From the NCBI GenBank assembly GCA_021788675.1, contig JAJYKI010000001.1, forward strand, positions 1 to 28,841: a DNA stretch of 28,841 nucleotides, written 5' to 3'. Origin of the DNA: a bacterium (GTDB taxonomy: Bacteria > Patescibacteriota > Saccharimonadia > Saccharimonadales > UBA4665). Numbering within the stretch: the stretch's first letter is position 1; the number at the start of each line of letters is the position of its first letter. The notes under the pieces were generated by a model. It saw only the letters and a program-made list of their open reading frames with translations, did no database searches and was not told the DNA's origin. Positions 21,875-28,841 of this stretch are shown one piece after another. The position numbers and the translations under genes were made by a program.

Positions 21875-21933
21875 CCGAATACTTTTTGAAAACTCTAACA
21901 AAAATCATAAAAATATATAAACTAAAAGGAGCG

Positions 21934-21990
21934 CTTCGGGTAAGGTTAAGTTGTGAGGGGCCTTATTTCCGGAGAAGACAACAGAAAGGG
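21934..21990 (+). promoter_or_regulatory. Candidate cis-regulatory RNA pseudoknot before nrdJ
   Basis: A helix CTTC-GG-(G)-TAAGG (21934-21945) pairs with CCTTA-(TTT)-CC-GGA-GAAG (21961-21977). The loop contains GTTGT (21950-21954), which is complementary to ACAAC (21978-21982), immediately after the helix. This is an H-type pseudoknot stacked on the helix. The ribosome site AAAGGG (21985-21990) begins three bases later and the ATG is at 21999, so folding should affect translation. It lacks the B12 box of cobalamin riboswitches. An 'nrdJ RNA motif' has been described from comparative genomics; whether this belongs to it I cannot tell. Confidence 0.55.
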
Positions 21991-21998
21991 TAAATATT

Positions 21999-24770
21999 AT
22001 GGGACAGGCAACCGACCTAGGGGTGGGGCGGCTTTTCACCCCTGCGAAAAGCAAGGCATACGATCAACTTAAGTGGGAAATTCGTGACTCGTTGCTCACT
22101 AATCCGATGACCAATGAGGTCGTTTTTGAGCAGAAAGGCATTGAGTTTCCAGAGGGATGGTCGCAAAACGCCATCAATATAGTAGCCCAAAAATACTTCA
22201 GCGGTACTCCGGGTACCGACTCAAGAGAAGATTCGCTTAAAGATCTGATTGACCGGGTAGTCGATACGATTACCAGGCAGGGTCTTGAAGAGGGATACTT
22301 CGATTCAGAAACGATGGCCGAAGACTTCCGCGAGGAACTCAAGTACGTCTTAGCAACACAAAGAGCGGCCTTTAACTCTCCGGTCTGGTTCAATATAGGT
22401 GTGCCGGATCGCTCACAACAAGCCAGCGCTTGTTTTATTCTCGGTATCGAGGACACTATGCCGGCGATTCTGAACTGGTACGTAGAAGAGGGTATGATTT
22501 TTAAGGGTGGTTCCGGATCCGGTATCAACATCAGCCCGATCAGGTCCAGTATTGAACCTTTGGGCAAAAGTGCCGGTACGGCCAGCGGACCTTTGAGCTT
22601 CATGCGTGGCGCCGATGCCAGTGCCGGAGCTATCAAGAGCGGCGGCAAAACCAGGCGGGCAGCCAAAATGGTTATTCTAAATGTCGATCATCCGGACGTG
22701 CTTGACTTTATATGGAGTAAAGCAATCGAAGAGCGCAAAGCCCGCGATTTGCAAAACCTGGGTTGGGATATGAGTCTTGATGGTAAGGATAGTTTCTCTG
22801 TTCAATACCAGAACGCCAATATTTCCGTTCGCGTAACTGATGAGTTTATGAAAGCGGTCGAAAATGACGACGACTGGGAGCTTAAGGCTGTTACCACCGG
22901 TAAGACCTTACGAACAATTAAAGCCAAAGATCTTTTCCGTCAATTTGCCGAAGCGGCCTGGGAATGTGCCGATCCCGGCATGCAGTTCGACACAGTCATT
23001 AACAAATGGCATACTACGCCCAAGGCCGGCCGAATTAACGGTTCTAATCCGTGCAGTGAGTATATGCACTTGGATAATTCCGCCTGTAATCTGGCAAGCC
23101 TCAATTTGCTCAAGTTCCTAAGGGATGATTCCTCTTTCATGGTTGATGAATTCAAGCATACCGTTGAGCTGATATTTACGGCTCAGGAAATACTGGTCGG
23201 CTACAGCGAATATCCTACCGAGCGAATTACTAAGAACGCTAAAGCTTACCGCGAGCTTGGTATTGGCTATGCTAACCTGGGTGCGCTTTTGATGGCTCAG
23301 GGCATACCTTACGACAGTGATGAGGGTCGCGCCCAAGCGGCTGCCATAACGGCGCTTCTGACCGGCTACGCTTACGCAACATCGGCTAAGATTGCTGCTA
23401 AAGTCGGACCTTTCGCCGGCTTTAATCGTGACCGCGAAGGTATGCTTAGGGTATTGAAAATGCATCGTGATGAGGTTTCCAAGATTGATGCCAATCTGGT
23501 TAGCGAAGATCTCCTTAGTGCAGCCGCCGACGCCTGGGATCAGGCCGTTGAACTTGGCGAGCGCTACGGCGTTCGCAATGCTCAGGCCAGCGTTCTGGCA
23601 CCGACCGGAACCATTGGTCTGATGATGGACTGCGATACGACCGGAATCGAGCCAGATCTTGGCTTGGTAAAAGTTAAAAAGTTAGTCGGTGGCGGATCGA
23701 TGAGCATCGTTAACCAGACTGTGCCTCGAGCTTTGAAGTCGCTTGGATACAATAAATCTCAAATCGACGACATCGTTAAGTACATCGATAGTGAAAAGAC
23801 GATAATCGGTGCGCCGCACTTGAAAGTCGAACACCAGCCCGTCTTCGCTTGCTCGATGGGTGACAATCCGATTCACTATCTTGGTCACGTCAAGATGATG
23901 GCGGCGGTTCAGCCATTTATTTCCGGTGCCATTTCAAAGACGGTGAATATGCCGGAAGAAGTATCGGTAGAAGATATAGAACAATTACATATTGATGCCT
24001 GGAAGATGGGTCTTAAGGCGGTAGCTATTTATCGTGACAACTGTAAAGTCGCTCAGCCGCTATCCATGGCTAAAAAAGATGACGCCAAACAAGAAGATGG
24101 CTCCAAGCCTAGCGAAGAAGACAAGATCGTATTAAAGACTCCTGCTCGGCGTAAGCTGCCAAAGGTTCGCGTCAGCCGCACCTATAAGTTTCAAATTGCC
24201 GACCTTGACGGTTACTTTACGGTTGGAGAATATGAAGACGGAAAGCCCGGCGAGTTGTTCATAAACGTCAGCAAGCAGGGTAGTACGCTCAGTGGCCTAA
24301 TGGATTCGTTTGCGATTTCGGTCAGTCTTGGTTTGCAGTACGGCGTGCCGCTAAAACACTACGTTAAGACGCTCAGGGGCACCTCGTTTGCTCCGGCCGG
24401 CGCTACCGATGACAAAGATATCCGTACGGCCAGCTCTATTACTGACTACATAATGCGCCGTTTGGCGAATGATTACTTAAGCTTTGATGATCGGCTTGAG
24501 CTTGGCCTAGCCAATATTGAGGACATGGTAATCAGTCAGGATCAGACTTCTCTAATTGAAGATTCTATCGCAAGCGAACCGGAAGAAAAAACCGTGGAAG
24601 CTGTTGTTGAGGAAACTGTTACGATCACAGAAATAGCAACGACTAAAGAGGCTAAGGATCCGGTAGTTGATCCCGATGCGCCGCTTTGTTACAACTGTGG
24701 TAACGTGACTCAGAGAGCCGGCAGTTGCTATGTTTGCTCATCCTGTGGCAGTACGACTGGTTGTAGCTAG
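21999..24770 (+). CDS. nrdJ: Adenosylcobalamin-dependent (class II) ribonucleotide reductase
   Basis: 923 residues. Reduces ribonucleotides to deoxyribonucleotides with a cobalamin-generated thiyl radical. FNSPVWFNIG and ACFILG (C145, reductive pair) lie in the N-terminal half. NGSNPCSEYMHLDNSACNLA carries C352 of the PCSEY motif and further active-site residues, and LAPTGTIGLMMDCDTTGIEP is the substrate-binding loop. A TSCPD domain follows (about 725-840, KLPKVRVSRTYKFQIADLDG). The C-terminal tail CYNCGN ... CYVCSSCGSTTGCS is Cys-rich, as in NrdJ proteins that shuttle electrons to the active site. The enzyme works with or without oxygen but needs B12, which such a reduced genome would probably have to import. 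Preceded by nrdR and a structured leader. Confidence 0.96.
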   Translation: MGQATDLGVGRLFTPAKSKAYDQLKWEIRDSLLTNPMTNEVVFEQKGIEFPEGWSQNAINIVAQKYFSGTPGTDSREDSLKDLIDRVVDTITRQGLEEGYFDSETMAEDFREELKYVLATQRAAFNSPVWFNIGVPDRSQQASACFILGIEDTMPAILNWYVEEGMIFKGGSGSGINISPIRSSIEPLGKSAGTASGPLSFMRGADASAGAIKSGGKTRRAAKMVILNVDHPDVLDFIWSKAIEERKARDLQNLGWDMSLDGKDSFSVQYQNANISVRVTDEFMKAVENDDDWELKAVTTGKTLRTIKAKDLFRQFAEAAWECADPGMQFDTVINKWHTTPKAGRINGSNPCSEYMHLDNSACNLASLNLLKFLRDDSSFMVDEFKHTVELIFTAQEILVGYSEYPTERITKNAKAYRELGIGYANLGALLMAQGIPYDSDEGRAQAAAITALLTGYAYATSAKIAAKVGPFAGFNRDREGMLRVLKMHRDEVSKIDANLVSEDLLSAAADAWDQAVELGERYGVRNAQASVLAPTGTIGLMMDCDTTGIEPDLGLVKVKKLVGGGSMSIVNQTVPRALKSLGYNKSQIDDIVKYIDSEKTIIGAPHLKVEHQPVFACSMGDNPIHYLGHVKMMAAVQPFISGAISKTVNMPEEVSVEDIEQLHIDAWKMGLKAVAIYRDNCKVAQPLSMAKKDDAKQEDGSKPSEEDKIVLKTPARRKLPKVRVSRTYKFQIADLDGYFTVGEYEDGKPGELFINVSKQGSTLSGLMDSFAISVSLGLQYGVPLKHYVKTLRGTSFAPAGATDDKDIRTASSITDYIMRRLANDYLSFDDRLELGLANIEDMVISQDQTSLIEDSIASEPEEKTVEAVVEETVTITEIATTKEAKDPVVDPDAPLCYNCGNVTQRAGSCYVCSSCGSTTGCS

Positions 24771-24804
24771 ACTCCAGATCATAGTGTGTTAAAATAGAAA
24801 CCGA

Positions 24805-25080
24805 ATGAAAGTACTAGTGCTTTACAAACCAAAATCAGAACATCGTCAGGCGATTGAAGATTTCATCAGTCAGTTTAAAGAAAAACACCCTCGTTCGAAG
24901 GTTGAGGTTCTAGACGTCGACCGGCGCGAAGGTATAGCGATGGCCAGCATCTACGATGTTATGCGTTATCCGTCTATTCTGGCTTTAAGAGATGACGGCA
25001 CGGTTTTACAGACTTGGGAGGGTGAAGAAAACCTGCCTCGCCTAGATGATGTTGGCGTATACGCCATCGATCAGTTCTAG
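24805..25080 (+). CDS. Thioredoxin-fold protein without cysteines
   Basis: 91 residues. Strand MKVLVLYKP, helix SEHRQAIEDFISQF, strand KVEVLDVDRREG, helix, then MRYPSILALRDDGTVLQTWEG with a Pro in the place of the thioredoxin cis-proline. The active-site CxxC is replaced by a stretch around KPKSEH, and the protein contains no Cys at all, so it cannot act as a thiol reductant. It starts 34 bases after nrdJ. Thioredoxins and glutaredoxins often sit next to reductase genes, so it may be a structural partner or a relic; this is inference. TAAAAT (24790-24795) is nine bases before the ATG and there is no clear Shine-Dalgarno sequence. Confidence 0.65.
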   Translation: MKVLVLYKPKSEHRQAIEDFISQFKEKHPRSKVEVLDVDRREGIAMASIYDVMRYPSILALRDDGTVLQTWEGEENLPRLDDVGVYAIDQF

Positions 25081-25084
25081 AGTA

Positions 25085-25093
25085 TGGTATAGT
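25085..25093 (+). promoter_or_regulatory. Extended -10 promoter of the ileS leader
   Basis: TG at 25085-25086, one base, then TATAGT (25088-25093). No good -35 box at the normal distance. Transcription would begin near 25100, just ahead of stem I of the T-box. Confidence 0.45.
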
Positions 25094-25104
25094 AGAGAAA
25101 ACAA

Positions 25105-25288
25105 GTCCGCTATAAGCAGCTATCCACTGCAAGGACCGGGAAGAAACAACCCCCATAGGTTGGAGTAGAACCCGTCGGAATGGCCCGTAACAGCCAAAAT
25201 TAAGTGCTTTTGAGTAAAACCTCAAGGGAAAACGGATGGTACCGTCCTTTAGAAAAGCTGAAGGATTCCGTTAGAACTTGAGGTTTTT
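25105..25288 (+). promoter_or_regulatory. T-box riboswitch controlling ileS, ultrashort stem I
   Basis: Stem I: GTCC/GGAC (25105-25108, 25133-25136) below GCAG/CTGC (25116-25119, 25127-25130), with terminal loop CTATCCA that holds the isoleucine specifier ATC (25122-25124). Stem II region: CGGG/CCCG (25137-25140, 25171-25174) enclosing CAACC/GGTTG (25147-25151, 25158-25162). A stem III-like hairpin CTTTTGAG/CTCAAGGG lies at 25207-25228. Antiterminator: AACGGA/TCCGTT (25231-25236, 25267-25272), 7-base bulge TGGTACC (25237-25243), GTCC/GGAT (25244-25247, 25263-25266). Competing helix: AAAACCTCAAG (25216-25226) with CTTGAGGTTTT (25277-25287), then TATTATTT, which would act as terminator. Uncharged tRNA-Ile should favour ileS expression. 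Confidence 0.88.
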
Positions 25289-25309
25289 ATTATTTAAGGA
25301 GTTGTTGCA

Positions 25310-28201
25310 ATGAAATTCAAGCAGAAAAGTCGTCGACCGGCAATCGAGTACGAAAAAGATCTGATCAAGTACTGGAAAGACAATAAGATATTTGAGAAAT
25401 CGGTTGAGGAAAGACCTAAAGATGATGCCTATGTATTTTATGATGGGCCACCCTTCATAACGGGTGTGCCGCACCACGGAACGCTCTTGTCCAGCATTAC
25501 CAAGGATGCCGTCCCCAGGTACTGGACGATGAAAGGCAAACGAGTCGAAAGAGTCTGGGGATGGGACTGTCATGGTTTGCCGGCCGAAGTATTTACTGAG
25601 AAAAAACTCGGGATTAAAGACAAGCGCGATATTGGCGACAAAATATCCTTAGAGGATTATATTCTGACATGCCGGGCCAATATGGTACAGACCGGTAGTG
25701 AATGGGAGGACACGATCGACCGGATTGGTCGTTGGGTTAATTTCAAAGGCGCTTATAAAACCATGGATAAGGACTACATGGAGTCGGTTTGGTGGGCGTT
25801 TAAAGAGTTGTATGATGCCGGCAAGATATATGAAGGTGAAAAGGTTTTGCTTTACTGCATCAGAGATGCGACGCCCATATCTAAAGCTGAAGTAGCCGAG
25901 GGTAATTCATACAAGGACGATACCGATCCGTCGGTCTATGTGAAGTTAAAGCTTAAGGATAGCGACGCTTATTTATTGGCCTGGACTACCACCCCATGGA
26001 CATTGCCCTCTAACACGGCGGCCGCAGTTAATCGTGATTTGGAATATGTCGAGGTATTGGTCGGCGGCGATAAATTAATTATGGCCAGAGATCTAATGAA
26101 GCGGGTGCTGCTTGATGAAAAAAATAAGCCACTGGAATACACGGAAGTCAGAAGCTTTAAGGGCAGTGAGCTGATTGGCAAGGAGTATGAACCATTATTC
26201 GAGAACCAGGGCGAAAACGCTCACAAAGTCTGGCATGCAGACTACGTGAATGTGGATGACGGTACCGGAGTGGTGCATTTGTCTCCGGCCTACGGTGAAG
26301 AAGATTTTGAATTAGCTAAACAAAACAACATACCCATAGTATCCAATCTGGATGACTACGGTATTTATGTCAGTGGTGATTGGAAGGGCGAACAGGTCTG
26401 GGAGATAAATAAGGTTATAGCCAAGAGCTTGCACGAGCGGGGAGTCGTTTGGAAGATTGAATATATAAAGCACTCTTATCCGCATTGTCATCGTTGTGAT
26501 ACCAAGCTAATATATCGTGCGCATCCAAGTTGGTTTTTAAATATTACAGATCAGCGTGATGACATGCTGAAGCTGAATAAAAATATTAACTGGTTTCCTG
26601 AGCATATAAAAAACGGTCGGTTCGCCAAGACGGTTGAGTCGGCTCCGGATTGGAATTTGAGTCGTGACCGGTTTTGGGCTACGGCTATGCCAGTTTGGAA
26701 AGGCACTGATTCTAACGGCCAGGAGCACATAAAAGTCGTCGGCAGTTATAGCGAACTGAAGGAGCTGTCGGGTGTTGAATTGGAAGATTATCACCGGCCG
26801 TGGGTCGATGACATTACGTTTACGATTGACGGTGTTGAATATAAGCGGATAGATAAAGTTTTGGACTGCTGGTTTGAAAGCGGCAGCATGCCGTTTGCCC
26901 AATTCCATTATCCGTTTGAGAATGTAGAAAAGTTTGAAAATAACTTTCCCGGTGACTTTATCGCCGAATATGTCGGTCAGGTCAGAGCCTGGTTTTACTA
27001 TCTACACTCCTTGTCTACCGGATTATTTAACAGCAATGCATTTAAAAATGTTATCGTGACCGGCACGCTCGCCGGTAATGATGGCAGAAAAATGAGCAAA
27101 AGCTATGGCAACTATACCGACCCCAACGTTCTAATGGATCGCTATAGCGCCGATGCGCTTAGGTTTCTGTTGCTTAGCTCGCCGTTGCTTAATGCCGAAG
27201 ACTTTTCTTTGATCGACAAAGACGTCGCCGATACCAGTCGTAAGCTGGCTATGATATGGAACATTTACGACTTCTTCAGCCTGTATGCTGATGTCGATAA
27301 CTGGGAATGGGACCCCTCAAATGTCTCCGCCCCAGATTCGAACAATATTCTTGATCAATGGATAGTGTCACGCGTTCACCAGCTTAATCGATCGATAGAC
27401 GAGTCGATGCAGCACTACGATATACCCGGAGCACTAAAGCCGGTCATGGGCTTCATAGATGATGCTTCAAATTGGTATGTGCGTCGCTCTCGCAAACGTT
27501 TTTGGAAGACTGAAAACGATAGCGATAAAAACCAGGCCTATGCGACACTGCATTATGTGTTAACGCAGTTGAGCATATTGCTTGCGCCGTTTGTACCGTT
27601 CTTGTCGGAAGAGCTGTATAGGCTTTTGTGTGGCGGTGAAAGCGTGCATTTGCTTGAATGGCCCAAGGCAGGTGTTGTAGATGAAACATTAATAGAAACC
27701 ATGGGCTTTGTGCGCGACATAATAAATGAAGGTCTTAGGCAGCGCGCTGAAGCCGGCATTAAAGTCCGTCAACCGCTCAACTCGGTAACAATACATGACA
27801 CTAGATCGAGACTAACAAAAGAATTGCAGGGAATAATAGCCGAGGAGCTTAATGTTAAAAAAATCGAGGTCGATGCTAAGGAAAGTGAGCTGCCGGTGGT
27901 TGTTGACCTGCGAATCACTCCCGATCTCAAGAGAGAGGGTTTAGCCAGAGAGATTATTAGGAATGTACAGAACGCAAGAAAAAATGCCGGCCTGAACGTT
28001 GACGACAGGATAGATCTGGAGCTCGGTTCTGACAGCGGTGATCTGGTATCCGTTTATGAAGATAAGCAGCTGCAGCAAGCTATAACCAAAGAGACCCTGG
28101 CAGTCAGCATCAATCAAGGTGAGCTAGGCGACGCGTACTCAGAATTAGTTAAAGTCGAGGGTATGGAGTTAGGAATAAAGCTTAAAGTTGCTGCTAACTA
28201 G
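25310..28201 (+). CDS. ileS: Isoleucyl-tRNA synthetase, eukaryote-like type
   Basis: 963 residues, class I synthetase. The ATP-binding HIGH motif reads HHGT (55-58, in FITGVPHHGTLLSS) and the second motif is KMSKS (594-598). WGWDCHGLPAE (about 83-93) is the form found in the IleS2 group rather than the PGWDCHGLP form of most bacteria. The CP1 editing domain (about 180-390) includes WTTTPWTLPSN, and YPHCHRCDTKLIYR has a Cys pair. Anticodon-binding and C-terminal domains follow. Length is near the usual 930-1050. AAGGAG (25296-25301) lies eight bases before the ATG. Expression is controlled by the T-box leader. The changed fourth residue of HIGH is odd, but the rest of the pocket looks intact. 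Confidence 0.95.
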   Translation: MKFKQKSRRPAIEYEKDLIKYWKDNKIFEKSVEERPKDDAYVFYDGPPFITGVPHHGTLLSSITKDAVPRYWTMKGKRVERVWGWDCHGLPAEVFTEKKLGIKDKRDIGDKISLEDYILTCRANMVQTGSEWEDTIDRIGRWVNFKGAYKTMDKDYMESVWWAFKELYDAGKIYEGEKVLLYCIRDATPISKAEVAEGNSYKDDTDPSVYVKLKLKDSDAYLLAWTTTPWTLPSNTAAAVNRDLEYVEVLVGGDKLIMARDLMKRVLLDEKNKPLEYTEVRSFKGSELIGKEYEPLFENQGENAHKVWHADYVNVDDGTGVVHLSPAYGEEDFELAKQNNIPIVSNLDDYGIYVSGDWKGEQVWEINKVIAKSLHERGVVWKIEYIKHSYPHCHRCDTKLIYRAHPSWFLNITDQRDDMLKLNKNINWFPEHIKNGRFAKTVESAPDWNLSRDRFWATAMPVWKGTDSNGQEHIKVVGSYSELKELSGVELEDYHRPWVDDITFTIDGVEYKRIDKVLDCWFESGSMPFAQFHYPFENVEKFENNFPGDFIAEYVGQVRAWFYYLHSLSTGLFNSNAFKNVIVTGTLAGNDGRKMSKSYGNYTDPNVLMDRYSADALRFLLLSSPLLNAEDFSLIDKDVADTSRKLAMIWNIYDFFSLYADVDNWEWDPSNVSAPDSNNILDQWIVSRVHQLNRSIDESMQHYDIPGALKPVMGFIDDASNWYVRRSRKRFWKTENDSDKNQAYATLHYVLTQLSILLAPFVPFLSEELYRLLCGGESVHLLEWPKAGVVDETLIETMGFVRDIINEGLRQRAEAGIKVRQPLNSVTIHDTRSRLTKELQGIIAEELNVKKIEVDAKESELPVVVDLRITPDLKREGLAREIIRNVQNARKNAGLNVDDRIDLELGSDSGDLVSVYEDKQLQQAITKETLAVSINQGELGDAYSELVKVEGMELGIKLKVAAN

Positions 28202-28221
28202 GGCATTTTAGATCTCTCTCT

Positions 28222-28250
28222 TTGACACTTTGGTCTATCTCTGATAGAAT
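28222..28250 (+). promoter_or_regulatory. Consensus promoter of rplU
   Basis: Perfect TTGACA (28222-28227), 17-base spacer, TAGAAT (28245-28250) preceded by TGA, an extended -10. The leader is about 29 bases. Confidence 0.85.
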
Positions 28251-28286
28251 CTATCGGTAACTTTTAGAGAAAATAAGGTAAAACCT

Positions 28287-28592
28287 ATGAAAAAAGCCGT
28301 TATTGCAACCGGATCAAAACAGTACCTGGTAAAAGAAGGTGATGTTTTGTCGGTCGAAAAACTAACTGCCGACAAAAAAGTCGACTTCGAGCCATTACTT
28401 GTAATTGATGGAGACAAGGTAAGCGTTGGCAAGCCTAATGTAGCCGGTGCAAAGGTTTCGGCGGAGATATTGGAAGCGGACAAACTGTCCGAAAAGACAG
28501 TATCGATACGCTACAAGGCCAAAAAGCGCGTTAACACCAAGCGCGGTCACCGTCAGCATCAGACAACCATTAAGATTGCAAAAATAGCTTAG
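28287..28592 (+). CDS. rplU: 50S ribosomal protein L21
   Basis: 101 residues, the usual L21 length. N-terminal KAVIATGSKQYLVKEGDVLS matches the family start, and the C-terminal RYKAKKRVNTKRGHRQHQTT is the conserved 23S rRNA-binding tail. AAGG near 28276-28279 is a weak ribosome site. In many bacteria rpmA (L27) follows, often with a small gene between; here a strong terminator follows within 20 bases and no L27 gene is seen in the remaining 190 bases. Confidence 0.95.
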   Translation: MKKAVIATGSKQYLVKEGDVLSVEKLTADKKVDFEPLLVIDGDKVSVGKPNVAGAKVSAEILEADKLSEKTVSIRYKAKKRVNTKRGHRQHQTTIKIAKIA

Positions 28593-28611
28593 GCAATCTA
28601 ATTTAAGCCGC

Positions 28612-28650
28612 TAGGGTTTGGATGTGGATAAGTCCAAACCCTATTTTTTT
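28612..28650 (+). terminator. Intrinsic terminator of rplU
   Basis: TAGGGTTTGGA (28612-28622) pairs perfectly over 11 bp with TCCAAACCCTA (28633-28643) and is followed by seven T's (28644-28650). Confidence 0.93.
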
Positions 28651-28675
28651 ATGTAGTACGAATATCTACATAAAA
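28647..28675. repeat. 10-bp inverted repeat overlapping the rplU terminator tail
   Basis: TTTTATGTAG (28647-28656) and CTACATAAAA (28666-28675) are perfect complements around a 9-base centre. The left arm uses the last T's of the terminator. Confidence 0.6.
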
Positions 28676-28841
28676 GCATAAGCTTTAATAAAGTGAGATT
28701 AGGTCTATTAATAATGTCTATATGGTTTAAAACTTATTAAAATTGAAAAATTAACAACGAAAATTTATAAAAAAATATAGTTTTATTTGTTCTATTACGC
28801 ACATATAAATTACTCAAAAAAACCTTGATTACACCTATGGA
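28676..28841. other. AT-rich end of the window without a recognisable gene
   Basis: Very AT-rich sequence with long A and T runs. No open reading frame with a credible start, no RNA gene seen. It may be the upstream region of a gene beyond the window. Confidence 0.5.

Noticed and set aside
21799..21998. Cobalamin riboswitch before nrdJ
   Set aside because: The conserved B12 box (GCCACTG-like) and the long multi-branched core are absent; the element found is a short pseudoknot.
22064..22666. Minus-strand reading frame of 200 codons inside nrdJ
   Set aside because: Opposite strand of a highly conserved enzyme, low-complexity translation, no start signals.
1..28841. UGA recoded as glycine, as in some candidate phyla
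   Set aside because: Genes end normally at TGA (2888 and 21798), and the conserved proteins read through without internal TGA.
1..28841. CRISPR arrays, insertion sequences, prophage or integrase genes
   Set aside because: No regularly spaced repeats, transposase or integrase motifs, or terminal inverted repeats with target duplications were seen; the fibre-like genes have no other phage genes around them.

Overview
The window is a gene-dense stretch of a bacterial chromosome. It looks like a member of the Candidate Phyla Radiation, most likely Candidatus Saccharibacteria (TM7). The grounds are compact versions of core proteins (a 586-residue IF-2, a four-domain S1, a 177-residue adenylate kinase), a DUF5663-like protein next to fmt/def/priA, an IleS of the second (eukaryote-like) type, a B12-dependent class II ribonucleotide reductase, and several secreted proteins with no close textbook family. 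TGA is used as a normal stop (genes ending at 2888 and 21798), so there is no sign of the UGA recoding seen in Gracilibacteria/Absconditabacteria. The lineage is inferred from gene content and was not tested by a database search.

Layout. 1-142: 3' part of a 5S rRNA gene and its terminator, the end of an rRNA operon. 143-680: a strong promoter driving a 65-residue KGG-type basic protein, with its own terminator. 677-1962 (minus): a two-gene unit, a ROK-family sugar kinase without the usual zinc cysteines followed by an ImmA/IrrE-like metallopeptidase. 2043-3867: two convergent surface genes, one exported protein with a C-terminal membrane hairpin and one type II membrane-anchored fibre-like protein. 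3952-8943: five genes for an envelope complex, made of three related secreted beta-rich proteins, a DUF916/WxL-interacting-protein-like membrane-anchored partner and a PKD-domain membrane-anchored protein. This cluster is the best candidate for an undescribed system.

9104-12421: rpsA, infB and a DUF5663-like gene. 12418-15849 (minus): priA-def-fmt, with def and fmt overlapping. 15976-18313: a small winged-helix regulator, rpsU, yqeY, adk and map. 18372-21110: ftsA and ftsZ, each with its own promoter. 21313-25080: nrdR, nrdJ and a cysteine-free thioredoxin-fold gene. 25081-28201: ileS behind a well-formed T-box leader. 28222-28650: rplU with a strong promoter and terminator; rpmA does not follow.

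Regulation visible in the DNA: a T-box with an ultrashort specifier hairpin (codon ATC) and a complete TGGTACC antiterminator bulge in front of ileS; an H-type pseudoknot just before the nrdJ ribosome-binding site; inverted repeats inside the rpsA and ftsZ promoters; and a recurring arrangement in which a -10 box ends only 6-10 bases before the ATG with no Shine-Dalgarno sequence (priA, ftsA, the genes at 2043 and 3952, possibly rpsU). The last suggests that leaderless mRNAs coexist with Shine-Dalgarno-led ones (KGG gene, rpsA, infB, ftsZ, nrdR, nrdJ, ileS).
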